Of a stretch of DNA of 64,000 bases, positions 32,829 to 41,841 are shown piece after piece (position 1 is the stretch's first letter; each line of letters begins with the position of its first letter). Below the pieces are notes generated by a model. That model was not told the DNA's origin, searched no databases, and was given only the letters and a program-made list of their open reading frames with translations. This stretch comes from G963675935 sp963803125. Its GTDB lineage: Bacteria > Planctomycetota > Planctomycetia > Pirellulales > Thermoguttaceae. Where the stretch lies: assembly GCA_963803125.1 (NCBI GenBank), contig CAWDLR010000003.1, positions 620,001 to 684,000 of the forward strand, read 5' to 3'. The translations under genes and the position numbers were made by a program.

Positions 32829-32959
32829 TGAGGGTGTTCTGGAATTGCCGCGGCAGAAACAGGCTGTAGGAGGCGTCTCCTGACGCCGATCGCGCCGGTG
32901 CAGGGACCCAATCGGCGACAGGAGTCGCCTCCTACAATCTGAATTACAGAACACCCTCA
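32829..32959. repeat. MITE-like element A, copy 3 (full), with 6-bp flanking duplication ATTACC
   Basis: TGAGGGTGTTCTGGAATT at the left end and AATTACAGAACACCCTCA at the right end are imperfect inverted repeats. ATTACC lies directly before the left end (32823-32828) and directly after the right end (32960-32965). Inside are TGTAGGAGGCGTCTCCTGAC and its inverse. It lies between the DUF1559 and PEP-CTERM genes, in the opposite orientation to copy 2. Confidence 0.88.
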
Positions 32960-32983
32960 ATTACCTTGTGGAGGCTTCGTCCC

Positions 32984-34045
32984 ATGAGAATTTTTGAGCG
33001 AGTCCGCCTGACCCTGCTGACCGCGCTAGTCTTCAACCTTGCTTTCGCCTGCGGAAGCGTCTCGGCCCAATCGCCGGTCGGAAGCGTCTCGAACATTCCC
33101 CCGCCCGCCATCAGCGCCAGCGCATTCTGGACGTCCCTGCGCTACGATTCCGGCGGAAACCTCTACGCCTGGGACGGGCAGAGCGTCTGGATGCAAAACG
33201 CCGGCTCGGGTGTTTTCAACAGCATCGGCTCGGTGGCCACCGGCAATCAAGCCGACGCCGGACCGATCACCCTCTCGCAAGACGGACACAGCCTGCTGCT
33301 GAGCAACGGCGCCGGCGGCTACGACATGAGCGCCGCTTACAACGGCGTCTTCTGGACCATGCCGACCTCGGGAGGAGCCGCCGTGCAGGTCGCCGGCGGC
33401 GTTGTGCCCTATGCCTACGACGCGCTGGCGCTGCCCGCGGCCTCGACGATTCCCGGCTCGAGCACAAAGTACCTCGTCAATGAGGGAACCAGCGACTACA
33501 TGAGCAGCTCGCTGTCGGTTTTCGACGCTGCCACCGGCACGAGCAAGGTAGTCATTGCCAACGGCCCCGGCGCCACCACTTCCATCGCCATCAACCCGAA
33601 AGACAATAGTCTCTACGTAGGCGTAGGCTTTGGGGCCGACATCGGCAAGATTTACAGCTTCAGTCTCAGTCAGATCGATTCCGCTTTTGACACCGGCAAG
33701 CCGATCGACTTCCTCAGCGGCGTGCTTTTCGATTCCCAGGAGACTGGCAGCCAGAACGGAGCGGGAATGTTCTTTGACAAGGAGGGCGATCTCTTCTCCG
33801 GCGGAGATGGGGTCACAGTGTTTCGCCCGGATGGCACGATCTGCTATGACAGGCCAGGTGGTTATAATGTGCTGACTTACGATCCGGCCAACGACGAAGT
33901 GCTCATTTTGCCTTCCGGCGGATCGGGCGGCTCGCTGTACCATGCAGACAGTTTTCCTTCCGCCCCCGAGCCCTCCACCGTGATTCTCCTGCTGGCCGGC
34001 GGGCTGGCCGCGGCGGCCTGGCGTTGGCGACGCAGGACGAAGTAG
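32984..34045 (+). CDS. PEP-CTERM protein in the cobalamin-regulated unit
   Basis: ATG at 32984 follows GGAGG. The signal peptide is L-T-L-L-T-A-L-V-F-N-L-A-F-A-C-G-S-V-S-A. The body (353 residues) has beta-propeller-like repeats (D-S-G-G-N-L-Y-A-W-D, then A-I-N-P-K-D-N-S-L-Y-V-G-V). The C-terminus has the sorting signal A-P-E-P-S-T-V-I-L-L-L-A-G-G-L-A followed by R-W-R-R-R. It is predicted to be processed by an exosortase and held at the cell surface. Its place behind the B12 riboswitch suggests a role in cobalamin capture, but this is inference. Confidence 0.85.
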   Translation: MRIFERVRLTLLTALVFNLAFACGSVSAQSPVGSVSNIPPPAISASAFWTSLRYDSGGNLYAWDGQSVWMQNAGSGVFNSIGSVATGNQADAGPITLSQDGHSLLLSNGAGGYDMSAAYNGVFWTMPTSGGAAVQVAGGVVPYAYDALALPAASTIPGSSTKYLVNEGTSDYMSSSLSVFDAATGTSKVVIANGPGATTSIAINPKDNSLYVGVGFGADIGKIYSFSLSQIDSAFDTGKPIDFLSGVLFDSQETGSQNGAGMFFDKEGDLFSGGDGVTVFRPDGTICYDRPGGYNVLTYDPANDEVLILPSGGSGGSLYHADSFPSAPEPSTVILLLAGGLAAAAWRWRRRTK

Positions 34046-34075
34046 CGCGCCTTGCAGGAAATCCCTGCTGCCCGG

Positions 34076-34104
34076 GAAAGCCCCCCGATTGCAATCGGGG
34101 GGCG
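34076..34104 (+). terminator. Hairpin of repeat family M, probable terminator after PEP-CTERM gene
   Basis: GCCCCCCGATTGCAATCGGG with its full inverse half is a near-perfect 12-bp stem; GTTTCTC follows. The same sequence with its flanks recurs in frame inside the batB-like gene at 62892. Confidence 0.6.
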
Positions 34105-34175
34105 TTTCTCGCTGGCGAGGACTTCTTCAACGGCATGGCAGGCGACGGCCTCGGCCGTGGGTTATACTTCGCATT

Positions 34176-35174
34176 ATGTTCATCGACGAAGCGGAAATCC
34201 GGGTGGAAGCGGGCAGAGGGGGCGACGGTGCGGTCAGCTTCCGCCGCGAGAAGTTCGTCCCTCGTGGCGGGCCCGATGGCGGCGACGGCGGCGATGGTGG
34301 GAGCGTAATCCTCGTGGCCGAGGAGGGTGTCGATAGCCTCGCCCCGCTGACCCATCGCAGCCAATGGAAGGCCCAGAACGGCCAGCCCGGCGGCGGCGCC
34401 GGCCGTCACGGCCGGTCGTCCGACGACCTCTTGGTTCCCGTCCCGCCCGGCACCATGATCTTCGATGCTGCGCATGGCCACTTATTGAAAGACCTCGCGG
34501 CGGCCGGCCAACAGGTGGTGGTGGCCCGCGGGGGCAAAGGCGGCAAGGGCAACATCCGCTTCAAGTCGGCCACCAATCGCGCCCCACGCGAATCGACCCC
34601 CGGCGAGCCCGGCGAAGTCCGCACGCTGCGGCTCGAGCTGAAAGTGATCGCCGACGTCGGCCTGGTCGGCAAACCCAACGCCGGCAAGAGCACGCTGCTG
34701 AGCCGCTTGTCGCGTGCCCGGCCCGAAATCGCCCCCTATCCGTTCACCACCAAACACCCGAACCTCGGCCGCGTGCAGATCGACTTCGACCGCTCGTTCA
34801 TCATGGCCGACATCCCCGGCCTGATCGAGGGCGCCCATGAAGGGGTCGGCCTGGGACACGAGTTCTTGCGGCACATCGAGCGGGCGGGCATCTTCGTGCA
34901 TCTCGTCGAGCCCGAACCCACCGACGGCAGCGAGCCGCTGGCGAATTACCGCGCGATCCGCTCGGAATTGGAACTGTACAATGCCGAATTGGCCCGGCGG
35001 CCGGAGATCGTCGCGGTCACCAAAGCCGATCTGCCCTCCGCCCGCGAAGTTCATGGGCGCCTTGGGCAGGCCATCGGCGGCGGCGTGTTGCTCATCTCGG
35101 CCGTCACGGGCCAGGGGCTGAACGACCTGGTCGGCCGCATCGCCCGGACGCTGCAAGGTGAACCAGCGTGGTAG
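34176..35174 (+). CDS. obg: GTPase Obg/CgtA
   Basis: Obg is an essential ribosome-assembly GTPase. ATG at 34176 begins M-F-I-D-E-A-E-I-R-V-E-A-G-R-G-G-D-G, the Obg fold with glycine-rich repeats (G-G-P-D-G-G-D-G-G-D). G1 is G-K-P-N-A-G-K-S-T, G2/G3 include T-K-H-P-N-L-G and D-I-P-G-L-I-E-G-A, and G4 is T-K-A-D. At 332 residues it lacks the OCT domain. No ribosome site is seen, but a -10 box TATACT lies only 8 bases before the ATG, so a leaderless mRNA is likely. Confidence 0.93.
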   Translation: MFIDEAEIRVEAGRGGDGAVSFRREKFVPRGGPDGGDGGDGGSVILVAEEGVDSLAPLTHRSQWKAQNGQPGGGAGRHGRSSDDLLVPVPPGTMIFDAAHGHLLKDLAAAGQQVVVARGGKGGKGNIRFKSATNRAPRESTPGEPGEVRTLRLELKVIADVGLVGKPNAGKSTLLSRLSRARPEIAPYPFTTKHPNLGRVQIDFDRSFIMADIPGLIEGAHEGVGLGHEFLRHIERAGIFVHLVEPEPTDGSEPLANYRAIRSELELYNAELARRPEIVAVTKADLPSAREVHGRLGQAIGGGVLLISAVTGQGLNDLVGRIARTLQGEPAW

Positions 35175-35190
35175 AGCGGATTGCGTTTCG

Positions 35191-35260
35191 GTGGGGCAGA
35201 CATTCCTGTCTGCCAAGTGTGCCGGATCCTTCCGGGCAGACAAGAATGTCTGCCCCACCG
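35191..35260. repeat. Palindromic repeat E, copy 1 (GTGGGGCAGACATTCCTGTC)
   Basis: The arms GGTGGGGCAGACATTCCTGT and ACAAGAATGTCTGCCCCACC are near-perfect inverses. The other copy (49328-49395) lies in frame in the histidine kinase gene. Confidence 0.88.
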
Positions 35261-35370
35261 TGGCGAGGAGTGCCGATCAGCCATTTTTCCACCTTGCACT
35301 CCCCCCTTTCGCTACATAGAATCTCCTAAACGCGCTAACGTCTCGCGCCATCTCAGGATACGAACATATC

Positions 35371-36315
35371 ATGGCCCGAAAAGTAATCCTCGACGTTGAC
35401 CCGGGCATCGACGACGCCATGGCGCTGTGCCTGGCGCTGTCGGATCCGGAATTGGAGGTCGTCGCCGTGACGGCGGTGGGGGGCAATGTTTCGCCCGCCC
35501 AGGCCACGCGAAACGTCCAGGCAATCATCGAGCGGCTCGATCCGCCGCGCTGGCCGCGGCTGGGCGCCGCTTCCGAGCCCGACGTTCGCCTGGCGGTCGA
35601 TCGCCGCAGCCTCTACGGCAGCGACGGCTTGGGCGGAACCGCTTTCGCCGTGGCCGAGCGGCAGCACCTCCTGCCCTCCGAGAAGGTGATCTGCGATCAG
35701 GTTCGCGACGCCCCGCATTCGGTGACGATCGTGGCGCTGGGGCCGCTGACGAACATCGCCCGGGCGTTTGTCCGCGATCCCGAATTGCCCACCTTGGTCG
35801 GGCGGATCGTCATCATGGGCGGAACGGTCGCGGGCCCGGGCAACATCACGCCGGCGGCCGAGTTCAACATGTTCTGCGATCCCGCCGCGGCCCAGACGGT
35901 CTTTCGTTCCCCCTCGACCAAAACGCTCGTCCCCTTGGACGTGACCAACCAGATCGAGCTGAGCTACGACCTGTTCAACAAGCTGCCCGACGATTCGAGC
36001 AGGGTCGGCCGGCTGTTGCGTCTGCTCTTGCCGGCGGCCTTCCGCGGCTATCGCCGGCAGTTCGGGCTGGAAGGGATCCACGTCCACGACACGGTAACGC
36101 TGCTGGCCCTGCTCTGCCCCGACCTGTTCACGATGAAGTCGATGGCCGGCGACGTGGAGACTCAGGGGGAATTGACGCTCGGCGCCACCATCTTCGACCG
36201 CCGCCGCGCTCCCGGCTGGCGGCACAACATGGAAGTGGCCGTGGACATGCAGAAAGACGCCGTGATCGAAGCGATCATCAGCGGCCTGAACCGCGACATC
36301 GGTCGCAGTTCGTAG
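35371..36315 (+). CDS. Inosine-uridine preferring nucleoside hydrolase family protein
   Basis: The 314-residue enzyme starts with the calcium-binding motif V-I-L-D-V-D-P-G-I-D-D-A-M-A-L. Also present are N-x-x-N type contacts (P-L-T-N-I-A-R-A), M-G-G-T-V and N-I-T-P-A-A-E-F-N-M-F-C-D-P, and the late H-V-H-D (H in V-H-D-T). Nucleoside hydrolases split the N-glycosidic bond of ribonucleosides to base and ribose in the cytoplasm. Confidence 0.92.
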   Translation: MARKVILDVDPGIDDAMALCLALSDPELEVVAVTAVGGNVSPAQATRNVQAIIERLDPPRWPRLGAASEPDVRLAVDRRSLYGSDGLGGTAFAVAERQHLLPSEKVICDQVRDAPHSVTIVALGPLTNIARAFVRDPELPTLVGRIVIMGGTVAGPGNITPAAEFNMFCDPAAAQTVFRSPSTKTLVPLDVTNQIELSYDLFNKLPDDSSRVGRLLRLLLPAAFRGYRRQFGLEGIHVHDTVTLLALLCPDLFTMKSMAGDVETQGELTLGATIFDRRRAPGWRHNMEVAVDMQKDAVIEAIISGLNRDIGRSS

Positions 36316-36317
36316 GC

Positions 36318-36345
36318 CGCGCTTCCCTTCGGGGCGCGGCTAAAC
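36318..36345. repeat. Repeat D copy 2
   Basis: CGCGCTTCCCTTCGGGGCGC followed by GGCTAAAC, same unit as 26053-26080. It lies between convergent genes. Confidence 0.75.
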
Positions 36346-36363
36346 TGGCGGCAGGAGGCGCGG

Positions 36364-39120
36364 CTAAACTGGCTTGTTCCACGGGACGACGAAATAATAC
36401 TCGCCAGCGCCGACTTCCAGGCGAATCTCGCCGGTTTCACTGCCGAGAACCTTCACCCCTTCGGCCTGTTCGACGGGTTTGCCGTTTTCGGTTATCGACG
36501 ACGGATCGCTCGTGGGAAGGACGACTTCGGCCGTGGTGTTGGCGGGAATCGTGACGATCACCGCCAGTTTGCCGTTGGCGATTTTCCATTGCGTGGCGAT
36601 CCTTCCGTGGATCGAGCCGTAACTGGCTTTGACCCAGGTGAGCCCCTCGGCGGGCTGCGGATGGACGAGCAGCCGCTGGAAACCGGGCTGGGCCATGTCG
36701 ATGCCGGCTACGGTCTGGAACATCCACCGCGCCACCGCCCCAAACGAATAATGGGCGAACGAGTTCATGCCCGGGTCCTGGAAGCCGCGCTCCGCCGTCC
36801 AGCCGTCCCAGCGCTCCCAGATCGTAGTCGCCCCGTGCTTGATCGAGTAGCCCCACGAGGGGAACGTGTCGTTCAACAGCAGTTTGTAGGCAATCGCCGT
36901 GTTGCCGGTGGCCGAGAGGGTCGGCATCAGCGAGGCGGTGCCGACGAAGCCGGTCGATAGATGCGTGCCCCGCGACTTGATGTCGTCGATCAGGTATCGC
37001 GCGGCGGCCGGGCGAAGCCCTTTCGGCAGCAGATCGAACCACAAGCCGAGCACATAGCAGGTCTGTGTGTTCCCCTTGATCCGGCCATCGGCCGCCACGT
37101 ACGCCTTGTTGAACGCCGTCTTAATCTGCTCGAACAGTTCGTCGTATTTCCGGGTGTCGGCCTGCTTGCCGAGCACGCGGGCGGCATCGGCGGTCAGCTT
37201 CGTGCTATGGGCGAAATAGGCGGTAGCCAGCACGTCGGTGGGCGTGTTGGCGTTGATCGAGAGCCAATCGCCGTAGCCTGCCGCGGGACGCAGCAGGTCC
37301 TTGCTGTTTTGGCGGCAGAACTCGACCCAGCGGACCATCGCGTCGTAGTGCTTCGCCAGCAGCCGCTTGTCGTTGTAGACCTGGTAGATCGTCCAGGGGC
37401 AGATCGTGCCGGCGTCGGCCCAGGCCGCAGTGCCGCCGCCCATGCCCGGCAGCGTCGGGGCAACGTCGGGGAATGCGCCGTGAAGCGTCTTTTGGGCATC
37501 GTCAAGGTCAACCAGCCACTTGGTGAAGAAGGCCGCCACGTCGGCGTTGTACGTGGCCGCACGGACGAACGTCTCGGCGTCGCCCGTCCAACCGAGCCGC
37601 TCGTCGCGCTGCGGACAGTCGGTCGGCACGGAGATGTAATTCGCCCGCTGCGTCCAGACGATGTTCTGATAGAGTCGCGTGACCATCGGGCTGGAACACT
37701 CGAATTGGCCCTCCAGCGGAACCTTCGAATTGATGGCAATGCCGGTGATGGCGTCCTTGGTCGGGCGGCCGGGGTATCCGGTCACTTCGACGTAGCGGAA
37801 GCCGTGGAAGGTGAACCGCGGCTGCCAAATCTCTTCGCCCTGACCTTTGAGGATATAGGTATCGATCGCCCGGGCGCCGCGGAGGTTGGTCGTGTAGACC
37901 GTGCCGTCGGGGTTGAGCATTTCAGCGAAACGGAGAGCCACTTTCGTGCCCGCCGGTCCCTGGACCTTCAGCCGCGCGAAGCCGGCGAAGTTCTGACCCA
38001 TGTCGAACACGAAGACGCCCGGCTTCGGTTCGGTGATTTTCACCGGGTGCAGAACGCCGGTCTCCTGCACCGTAACGCCGGGAAAGGCCTGTAATTTGGC
38101 GGAAATCGAATCGGTGACGGCCACCGGGTGCCAATCGACGTGGGGACGCCGCCTGGCGGGCACATAGAAGTCGTTTTTCCCTTGGGGTGAAGCCCATCCG
38201 GCGATCTCCTTCCGCGCGTCGTAGGTTTCGCCAGCGAGAAATTCGCCTTCGATATACGGGCCGAAGGCGGTTTTCCAGGTGCCGTCGGTCGCGATGGTCT
38301 GAATGGTGCCGTCGGCCAGTTCGATTTCGAGTTGGCCAAACAGCCGCGGCCGGTTGCCGTAGACATTTTGGCCGACCCAGCAGAGTTGGCCCGAGTACCA
38401 TCCGGCGCCGAGCACGCCGCCGATGGCGTTGGCCCCGTTCGCCTTGACCAGGTCGGTCACGTCGTAGGTGTTGTAATAGACCCGCTTGTGATAGTCGGTC
38501 CAGTCGGGCGTGAAGTAATCGTTGCCGACGGGCTGGCCGTTGAGGTAGAAGCGGTAGACGCCCAGCGCGCTGGCGTAGAGCGTTGCGCGGCGAATCTCGC
38601 CTTTGACCTCGAAATCGGTGCGGAACAGCGGGCAGGCGTAGAACTTGCTCTTCCCGCCGGGATAGGTCATGGGCCGATCCCGCCCGATCCACTTCGCCCG
38701 CACGTCCTCGGGCTTTAGCAGGCCCATCGTCCAGAGGGCGGGCTTGCTCGCCGCGGTCTCCTGGCCAGCGGCGTCCCAGAGCCGCACCTTCCAATGGCAG
38801 CGCATCCGCGATTGAAGCGGTTTGCCGGCGTACACCACTTGGGTCGATTGATCGCCGGCCACCTTGCCGCTATCCCAGAGGTCGCCCTCATCGGCGGCCA
38901 GTTTTTCGGGCGTGCTGGCCACGAGCACCTGATAGGCTATCTGCTTCGCCCCCCGCCGCGAGTCCTGCATCTGCCACGACAGACGCGGCTGCACCACGTC
39001 GATGCCCAGCGGATCGAGGCGGTATTCGCAGCGCAGATGATCGGCCGTCGCGGGACTGTCCGCGGCAGAAGCTGGCGAAAACATGCTCAGACCGAAAGCC
39101 ACAAAGAGAATCCATCGCAT
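36364..39120 (-). CDS. Secreted alpha-L-rhamnosidase, GH78
   Basis: ATG at 39120 has a GGAGA site. The signal peptide is W-I-L-F-V-A-F-G-L-S-M-F-S-P-A-S-A-A-D. Domains: N-terminal fibronectin-like (L-S-W-Q-M-Q-D-S-R-R-G), rhamnosidase N domain (L-Y-A-S-A-L-G-V-Y-R-F-Y-L-N-G), and the (alpha/alpha)6 catalytic domain with D-C-P-Q-R-D-E-R-L-G-W-T-G-D (acid) and T-T-I-W-E-R-W-D-G (base), then a C-terminal beta domain. Length 918, normal for GH78. It releases L-rhamnose, which RhaT and RhaA, encoded upstream on the same strand, take up and isomerise. Confidence 0.94.
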   Translation of the reverse strand: MRWILFVAFGLSMFSPASAADSPATADHLRCEYRLDPLGIDVVQPRLSWQMQDSRRGAKQIAYQVLVASTPEKLAADEGDLWDSGKVAGDQSTQVVYAGKPLQSRMRCHWKVRLWDAAGQETAASKPALWTMGLLKPEDVRAKWIGRDRPMTYPGGKSKFYACPLFRTDFEVKGEIRRATLYASALGVYRFYLNGQPVGNDYFTPDWTDYHKRVYYNTYDVTDLVKANGANAIGGVLGAGWYSGQLCWVGQNVYGNRPRLFGQLEIELADGTIQTIATDGTWKTAFGPYIEGEFLAGETYDARKEIAGWASPQGKNDFYVPARRRPHVDWHPVAVTDSISAKLQAFPGVTVQETGVLHPVKITEPKPGVFVFDMGQNFAGFARLKVQGPAGTKVALRFAEMLNPDGTVYTTNLRGARAIDTYILKGQGEEIWQPRFTFHGFRYVEVTGYPGRPTKDAITGIAINSKVPLEGQFECSSPMVTRLYQNIVWTQRANYISVPTDCPQRDERLGWTGDAETFVRAATYNADVAAFFTKWLVDLDDAQKTLHGAFPDVAPTLPGMGGGTAAWADAGTICPWTIYQVYNDKRLLAKHYDAMVRWVEFCRQNSKDLLRPAAGYGDWLSINANTPTDVLATAYFAHSTKLTADAARVLGKQADTRKYDELFEQIKTAFNKAYVAADGRIKGNTQTCYVLGLWFDLLPKGLRPAAARYLIDDIKSRGTHLSTGFVGTASLMPTLSATGNTAIAYKLLLNDTFPSWGYSIKHGATTIWERWDGWTAERGFQDPGMNSFAHYSFGAVARWMFQTVAGIDMAQPGFQRLLVHPQPAEGLTWVKASYGSIHGRIATQWKIANGKLAVIVTIPANTTAEVVLPTSDPSSITENGKPVEQAEGVKVLGSETGEIRLEVGAGEYYFVVPWNKPV

Positions 39121-39136
39121 GGGAAACGTCTCCATT

Positions 39137-40234
39137 CTACGTACCGGGCGGCTTGAGATAGCCGCTAATGCCGGAAATGACCGACGACGCCACGAGAAAC
39201 AGCAATCCCAGTGTCAGGAGCAACCGAGTTCGGGCACTGGTGTTTCGCCATTCACCCAGCCAAATACCGAATACGGTGCTAAACAAGATGACCGCCGAGA
39301 ACATAACCGACCAACCGACGTATTTCATCGAGCCCATCGCGGGTTCGCCCGTCTTCAGCGAGACCATCTGCATGCACCAAATAACGCCCGCTAATCCGGC
39401 GAAGAAGAAATTCGTCACCAGCGGCGCGCCCGCTTTCACGTAGTCGCCAGCCGTCTTGTTCTTGGCATTGAGGAACAGGCACCAGAGGGCATTGACGACA
39501 AATCCGCCGAGCAACACCACGACCAGCACCGGCGCGCCTTTCCAGGTGTCGCTCGTGACCGGTTCGACTTTCATCGCGAGTTTCTCGATAGTACCGCCTC
39601 CCTGAAGGCCGAAGTTCATCGCCGCACTCATCAGGCCGGAGAAGATCGCCAAGAACAACCCCAATTTGAAGTTGTATTCAGCCACGGAGGCCTTCTTCGA
39701 TTCCTCGGAAAGTTCCTTCTCCTTGCTCATTCCGGCGCCGCCAACAAGAACAATGCCGACGACTGACGCCGCGACGGCGCCCAGCGACACCAGCCCGGCG
39801 GCGTTGAGGTGTCCGGCATTGTCGCGAATCAGTTCGCCGAATTTCCCGCTGATGATCGGCGGAATCAGCGTGCCGGCTGAGGAACATATTCCGCATCCAA
39901 ACGCCAACCCGAGGCCGACGCCGAGGTAACGGATCATCAGTCCCCAGGTAAGCCCGCCGACGCCCCACATCGCCCCACACAGGAAACAGTAGCCTAGCTC
40001 CTTGTGCGGAGCCGCCTTGAGCACGGAGATTACGTTGGGCGAGAAGCAGATCGCCAACACCCACGGCACGACGATCAGGGCGAACACGGCGAAGATGAGC
40101 CAATAGCTCTCCCACGCCCAATTCTTGACCTTCTTGAATGGCAGATAAAAGAGGGCCCCGGCCAAGCCTCCGAGAACAAAAATCAGGATTCCTAACGCCG
40201 GGGCTGGCGCGACGCTTTCGGCGAATAGTGGCAT
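39137..40234 (-). CDS. rhaT: L-rhamnose/proton symporter RhaT
   Basis: A 365-residue membrane protein with about ten hydrophobic segments, including I-L-I-F-V-L-G-G-L-A-G-A-L-F-Y-L-P-F at the start, G-A-M-W-G-V-G-G-L-T-W-G-L and the later V-T-N-F-F-F-A-G-L-A-G-V-I-W-C. These match the RhaT family (DMT superfamily). It lies 16 bases upstream of the GH78 start and 140 bases downstream of rhaA, which supports a rhamnose operon. Confidence 0.92.
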   Translation of the reverse strand: MPLFAESVAPAPALGILIFVLGGLAGALFYLPFKKVKNWAWESYWLIFAVFALIVVPWVLAICFSPNVISVLKAAPHKELGYCFLCGAMWGVGGLTWGLMIRYLGVGLGLAFGCGICSSAGTLIPPIISGKFGELIRDNAGHLNAAGLVSLGAVAASVVGIVLVGGAGMSKEKELSEESKKASVAEYNFKLGLFLAIFSGLMSAAMNFGLQGGGTIEKLAMKVEPVTSDTWKGAPVLVVVLLGGFVVNALWCLFLNAKNKTAGDYVKAGAPLVTNFFFAGLAGVIWCMQMVSLKTGEPAMGSMKYVGWSVMFSAVILFSTVFGIWLGEWRNTSARTRLLLTLGLLFLVASSVISGISGYLKPPGT

Positions 40235-40277
40235 GTTGGTGCCTTGTGGACAGGGGCTAGTGGTTAGTGGTCAGTGA

Positions 40278-40352
40278 ATTGTAGGAGGCGTCTCCAGACG
40301 CCGATTGCGGCAGGGCGCGGCCACAATCGGCGACAGGAGTCGCCTCCTACAG
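40278..40352. repeat. MITE-like element A, copy 4 (inner arms only)
   Basis: TTGTAGGAGGCGTCTCCAGA and the inverse with GGAGTCGCCTCCTACAG are present, but the outer TGAGGGTG arms are absent. It lies between rhaA and rhaT. Confidence 0.8.
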
Positions 40353-40374
40353 TCCCTTTTCTGCGTGCCAGCGG

Positions 40375-41637
40375 CTATTTGCGTTTTCCGGTAACTTCGG
40401 CCTCGTATTTCTTGACGGCGGCGAACCAGGCCTCGCCGGCCGGGACGCCGCTCTTCTGGCAATGGTAATCCCAGATCGCGCCGAACGGAAGGGTCTTGAG
40501 TTCCTCCAGCAGCGCCAGCCGCGAGGTGAAATCGCCCTTGATCTCCAGATCGCGGAGCTTCGCCGTCGGCTCCAACATGGCCAGCAGCAGCGCCTTCAAC
40601 AGCGAGCGGGCGCCGATCACCCAGGCCGCCACGCGATGGATGCTGGCGTCGAAATAGTCGAGCCCCAGATGCACGCGGCCCAGGAATCCGCCGCGGACGA
40701 GCTCTTCGGCGATCGCCCGCAGCTCGTCGCTGAGGATTACCACGTGGTCGCTGTCCCAGCGGACTCCGCGGCTGACGTGCAGCAGCAACTCGTCGACGAA
40801 CAACAGCGTGGACGAAATCTTGTCGGCAATCGTCTCGGTCGGATGGAAGTGGCCCGAGTCGAGAGTGAGCAACTTCTTGTTCGCCACCGCGTAGCCGAGA
40901 TAGAACTCGTGCGAGCCGACCACGTAGGTTTCCGAGCCGATGCCGAACAACTTGCTCTCGACCGCGTCGAGATTGCACTTCGCGTCGATCTTCGGGGCAA
41001 AGACCTCGTCGAGCGACTTTTTGAGGAGTTCGCGTGGGCCCTTGCGATCGATGGTCACGTCCTTGTATCCGTCGGGAATCCAGACGTTGGTCACGCAGGG
41101 CGTTCCTTGGCGGCGGCCGAAGGCCTCGCCGATCTTGCGGCAGGCGATGCCGTGCTGCACCCAGAAGCGGCGAATGCCCTCGTCGTGGTGGGCGAGCGTC
41201 AGCCCGTCGCCGGCCTTGGGATGGGAGAAGAAGGTCGGATTGAAATCCAGCCCGATCTTCTTCGCCGCCGCCCAATCCATCCAGCCCTGGAAATGCGCGG
41301 GCGTGATGTCGGTCCGCTCGACCTTCTTGCCGCCGTGTTCCTGGTAGATGGCATGGATGCTGAAGCGCTGCTTGGCGGGGATAAGGCTCATCGCCTTGTC
41401 GGCGTCGGCGCGAAGCTCGTCGGGGTTTCGCGCCCGGCCGGGATAATTGCCGGTGGCCATGATGCCGCCGGTCAGCGGTCCGACGCTCTCGAAGCCGGCC
41501 ACGTCGTCGCCTTGCCAGCATTGCAGCGAGACCGCTACTTCCGCCAGCCGCTTCAGGGCCGCGTCGGCATCGACGCCCCACTGGGCATAACGTTCTTTCG
41601 CCAACGAATACGATTTTTCAATGGTGTCGGCCGTCAC
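40375..41637 (-). CDS. rhaA: L-rhamnose isomerase RhaA
   Basis: Converts L-rhamnose to L-rhamnulose. GTG at 41637 has an AGGAGG site eight bases upstream, giving 420 residues that start V-T-A-D-T-I-E-K-S-Y. The family's core is visible: L-D-F-N-P-T-F-F-S-H-P-K-A, H-D-E-G-I-R-R-F-W, and the metal-site stretch T-L-D-S-G-H-F-H-P-T-E. It is the first gene of the rhaA-rhaT-GH78 unit. No kinase (rhaB) or aldolase (rhaD) gene is seen. Confidence 0.93.
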   Translation of the reverse strand: MTADTIEKSYSLAKERYAQWGVDADAALKRLAEVAVSLQCWQGDDVAGFESVGPLTGGIMATGNYPGRARNPDELRADADKAMSLIPAKQRFSIHAIYQEHGGKKVERTDITPAHFQGWMDWAAAKKIGLDFNPTFFSHPKAGDGLTLAHHDEGIRRFWVQHGIACRKIGEAFGRRQGTPCVTNVWIPDGYKDVTIDRKGPRELLKKSLDEVFAPKIDAKCNLDAVESKLFGIGSETYVVGSHEFYLGYAVANKKLLTLDSGHFHPTETIADKISSTLLFVDELLLHVSRGVRWDSDHVVILSDELRAIAEELVRGGFLGRVHLGLDYFDASIHRVAAWVIGARSLLKALLLAMLEPTAKLRDLEIKGDFTSRLALLEELKTLPFGAIWDYHCQKSGVPAGEAWFAAVKKYEAEVTGKRK

Positions 41638-41841
41638 GATCAGATTCCTCCTACTGGGAAGGGAGAGGGAGAGTTTTCTGGGTTTCATGACCCGCGCCCG
41701 CATAGCCCCGCGAACGCCGAGCCGCTAGTTTTATCGAGTCTAACGCCGCCGCCGCGCGGCGACAATGGGCCACGGCAAAGGAGCAACGCTCCCGGTGAAA
41801 GCGCGTTGGCTGTAGCGATTGTGCCGGTGCAATATCGGGGT

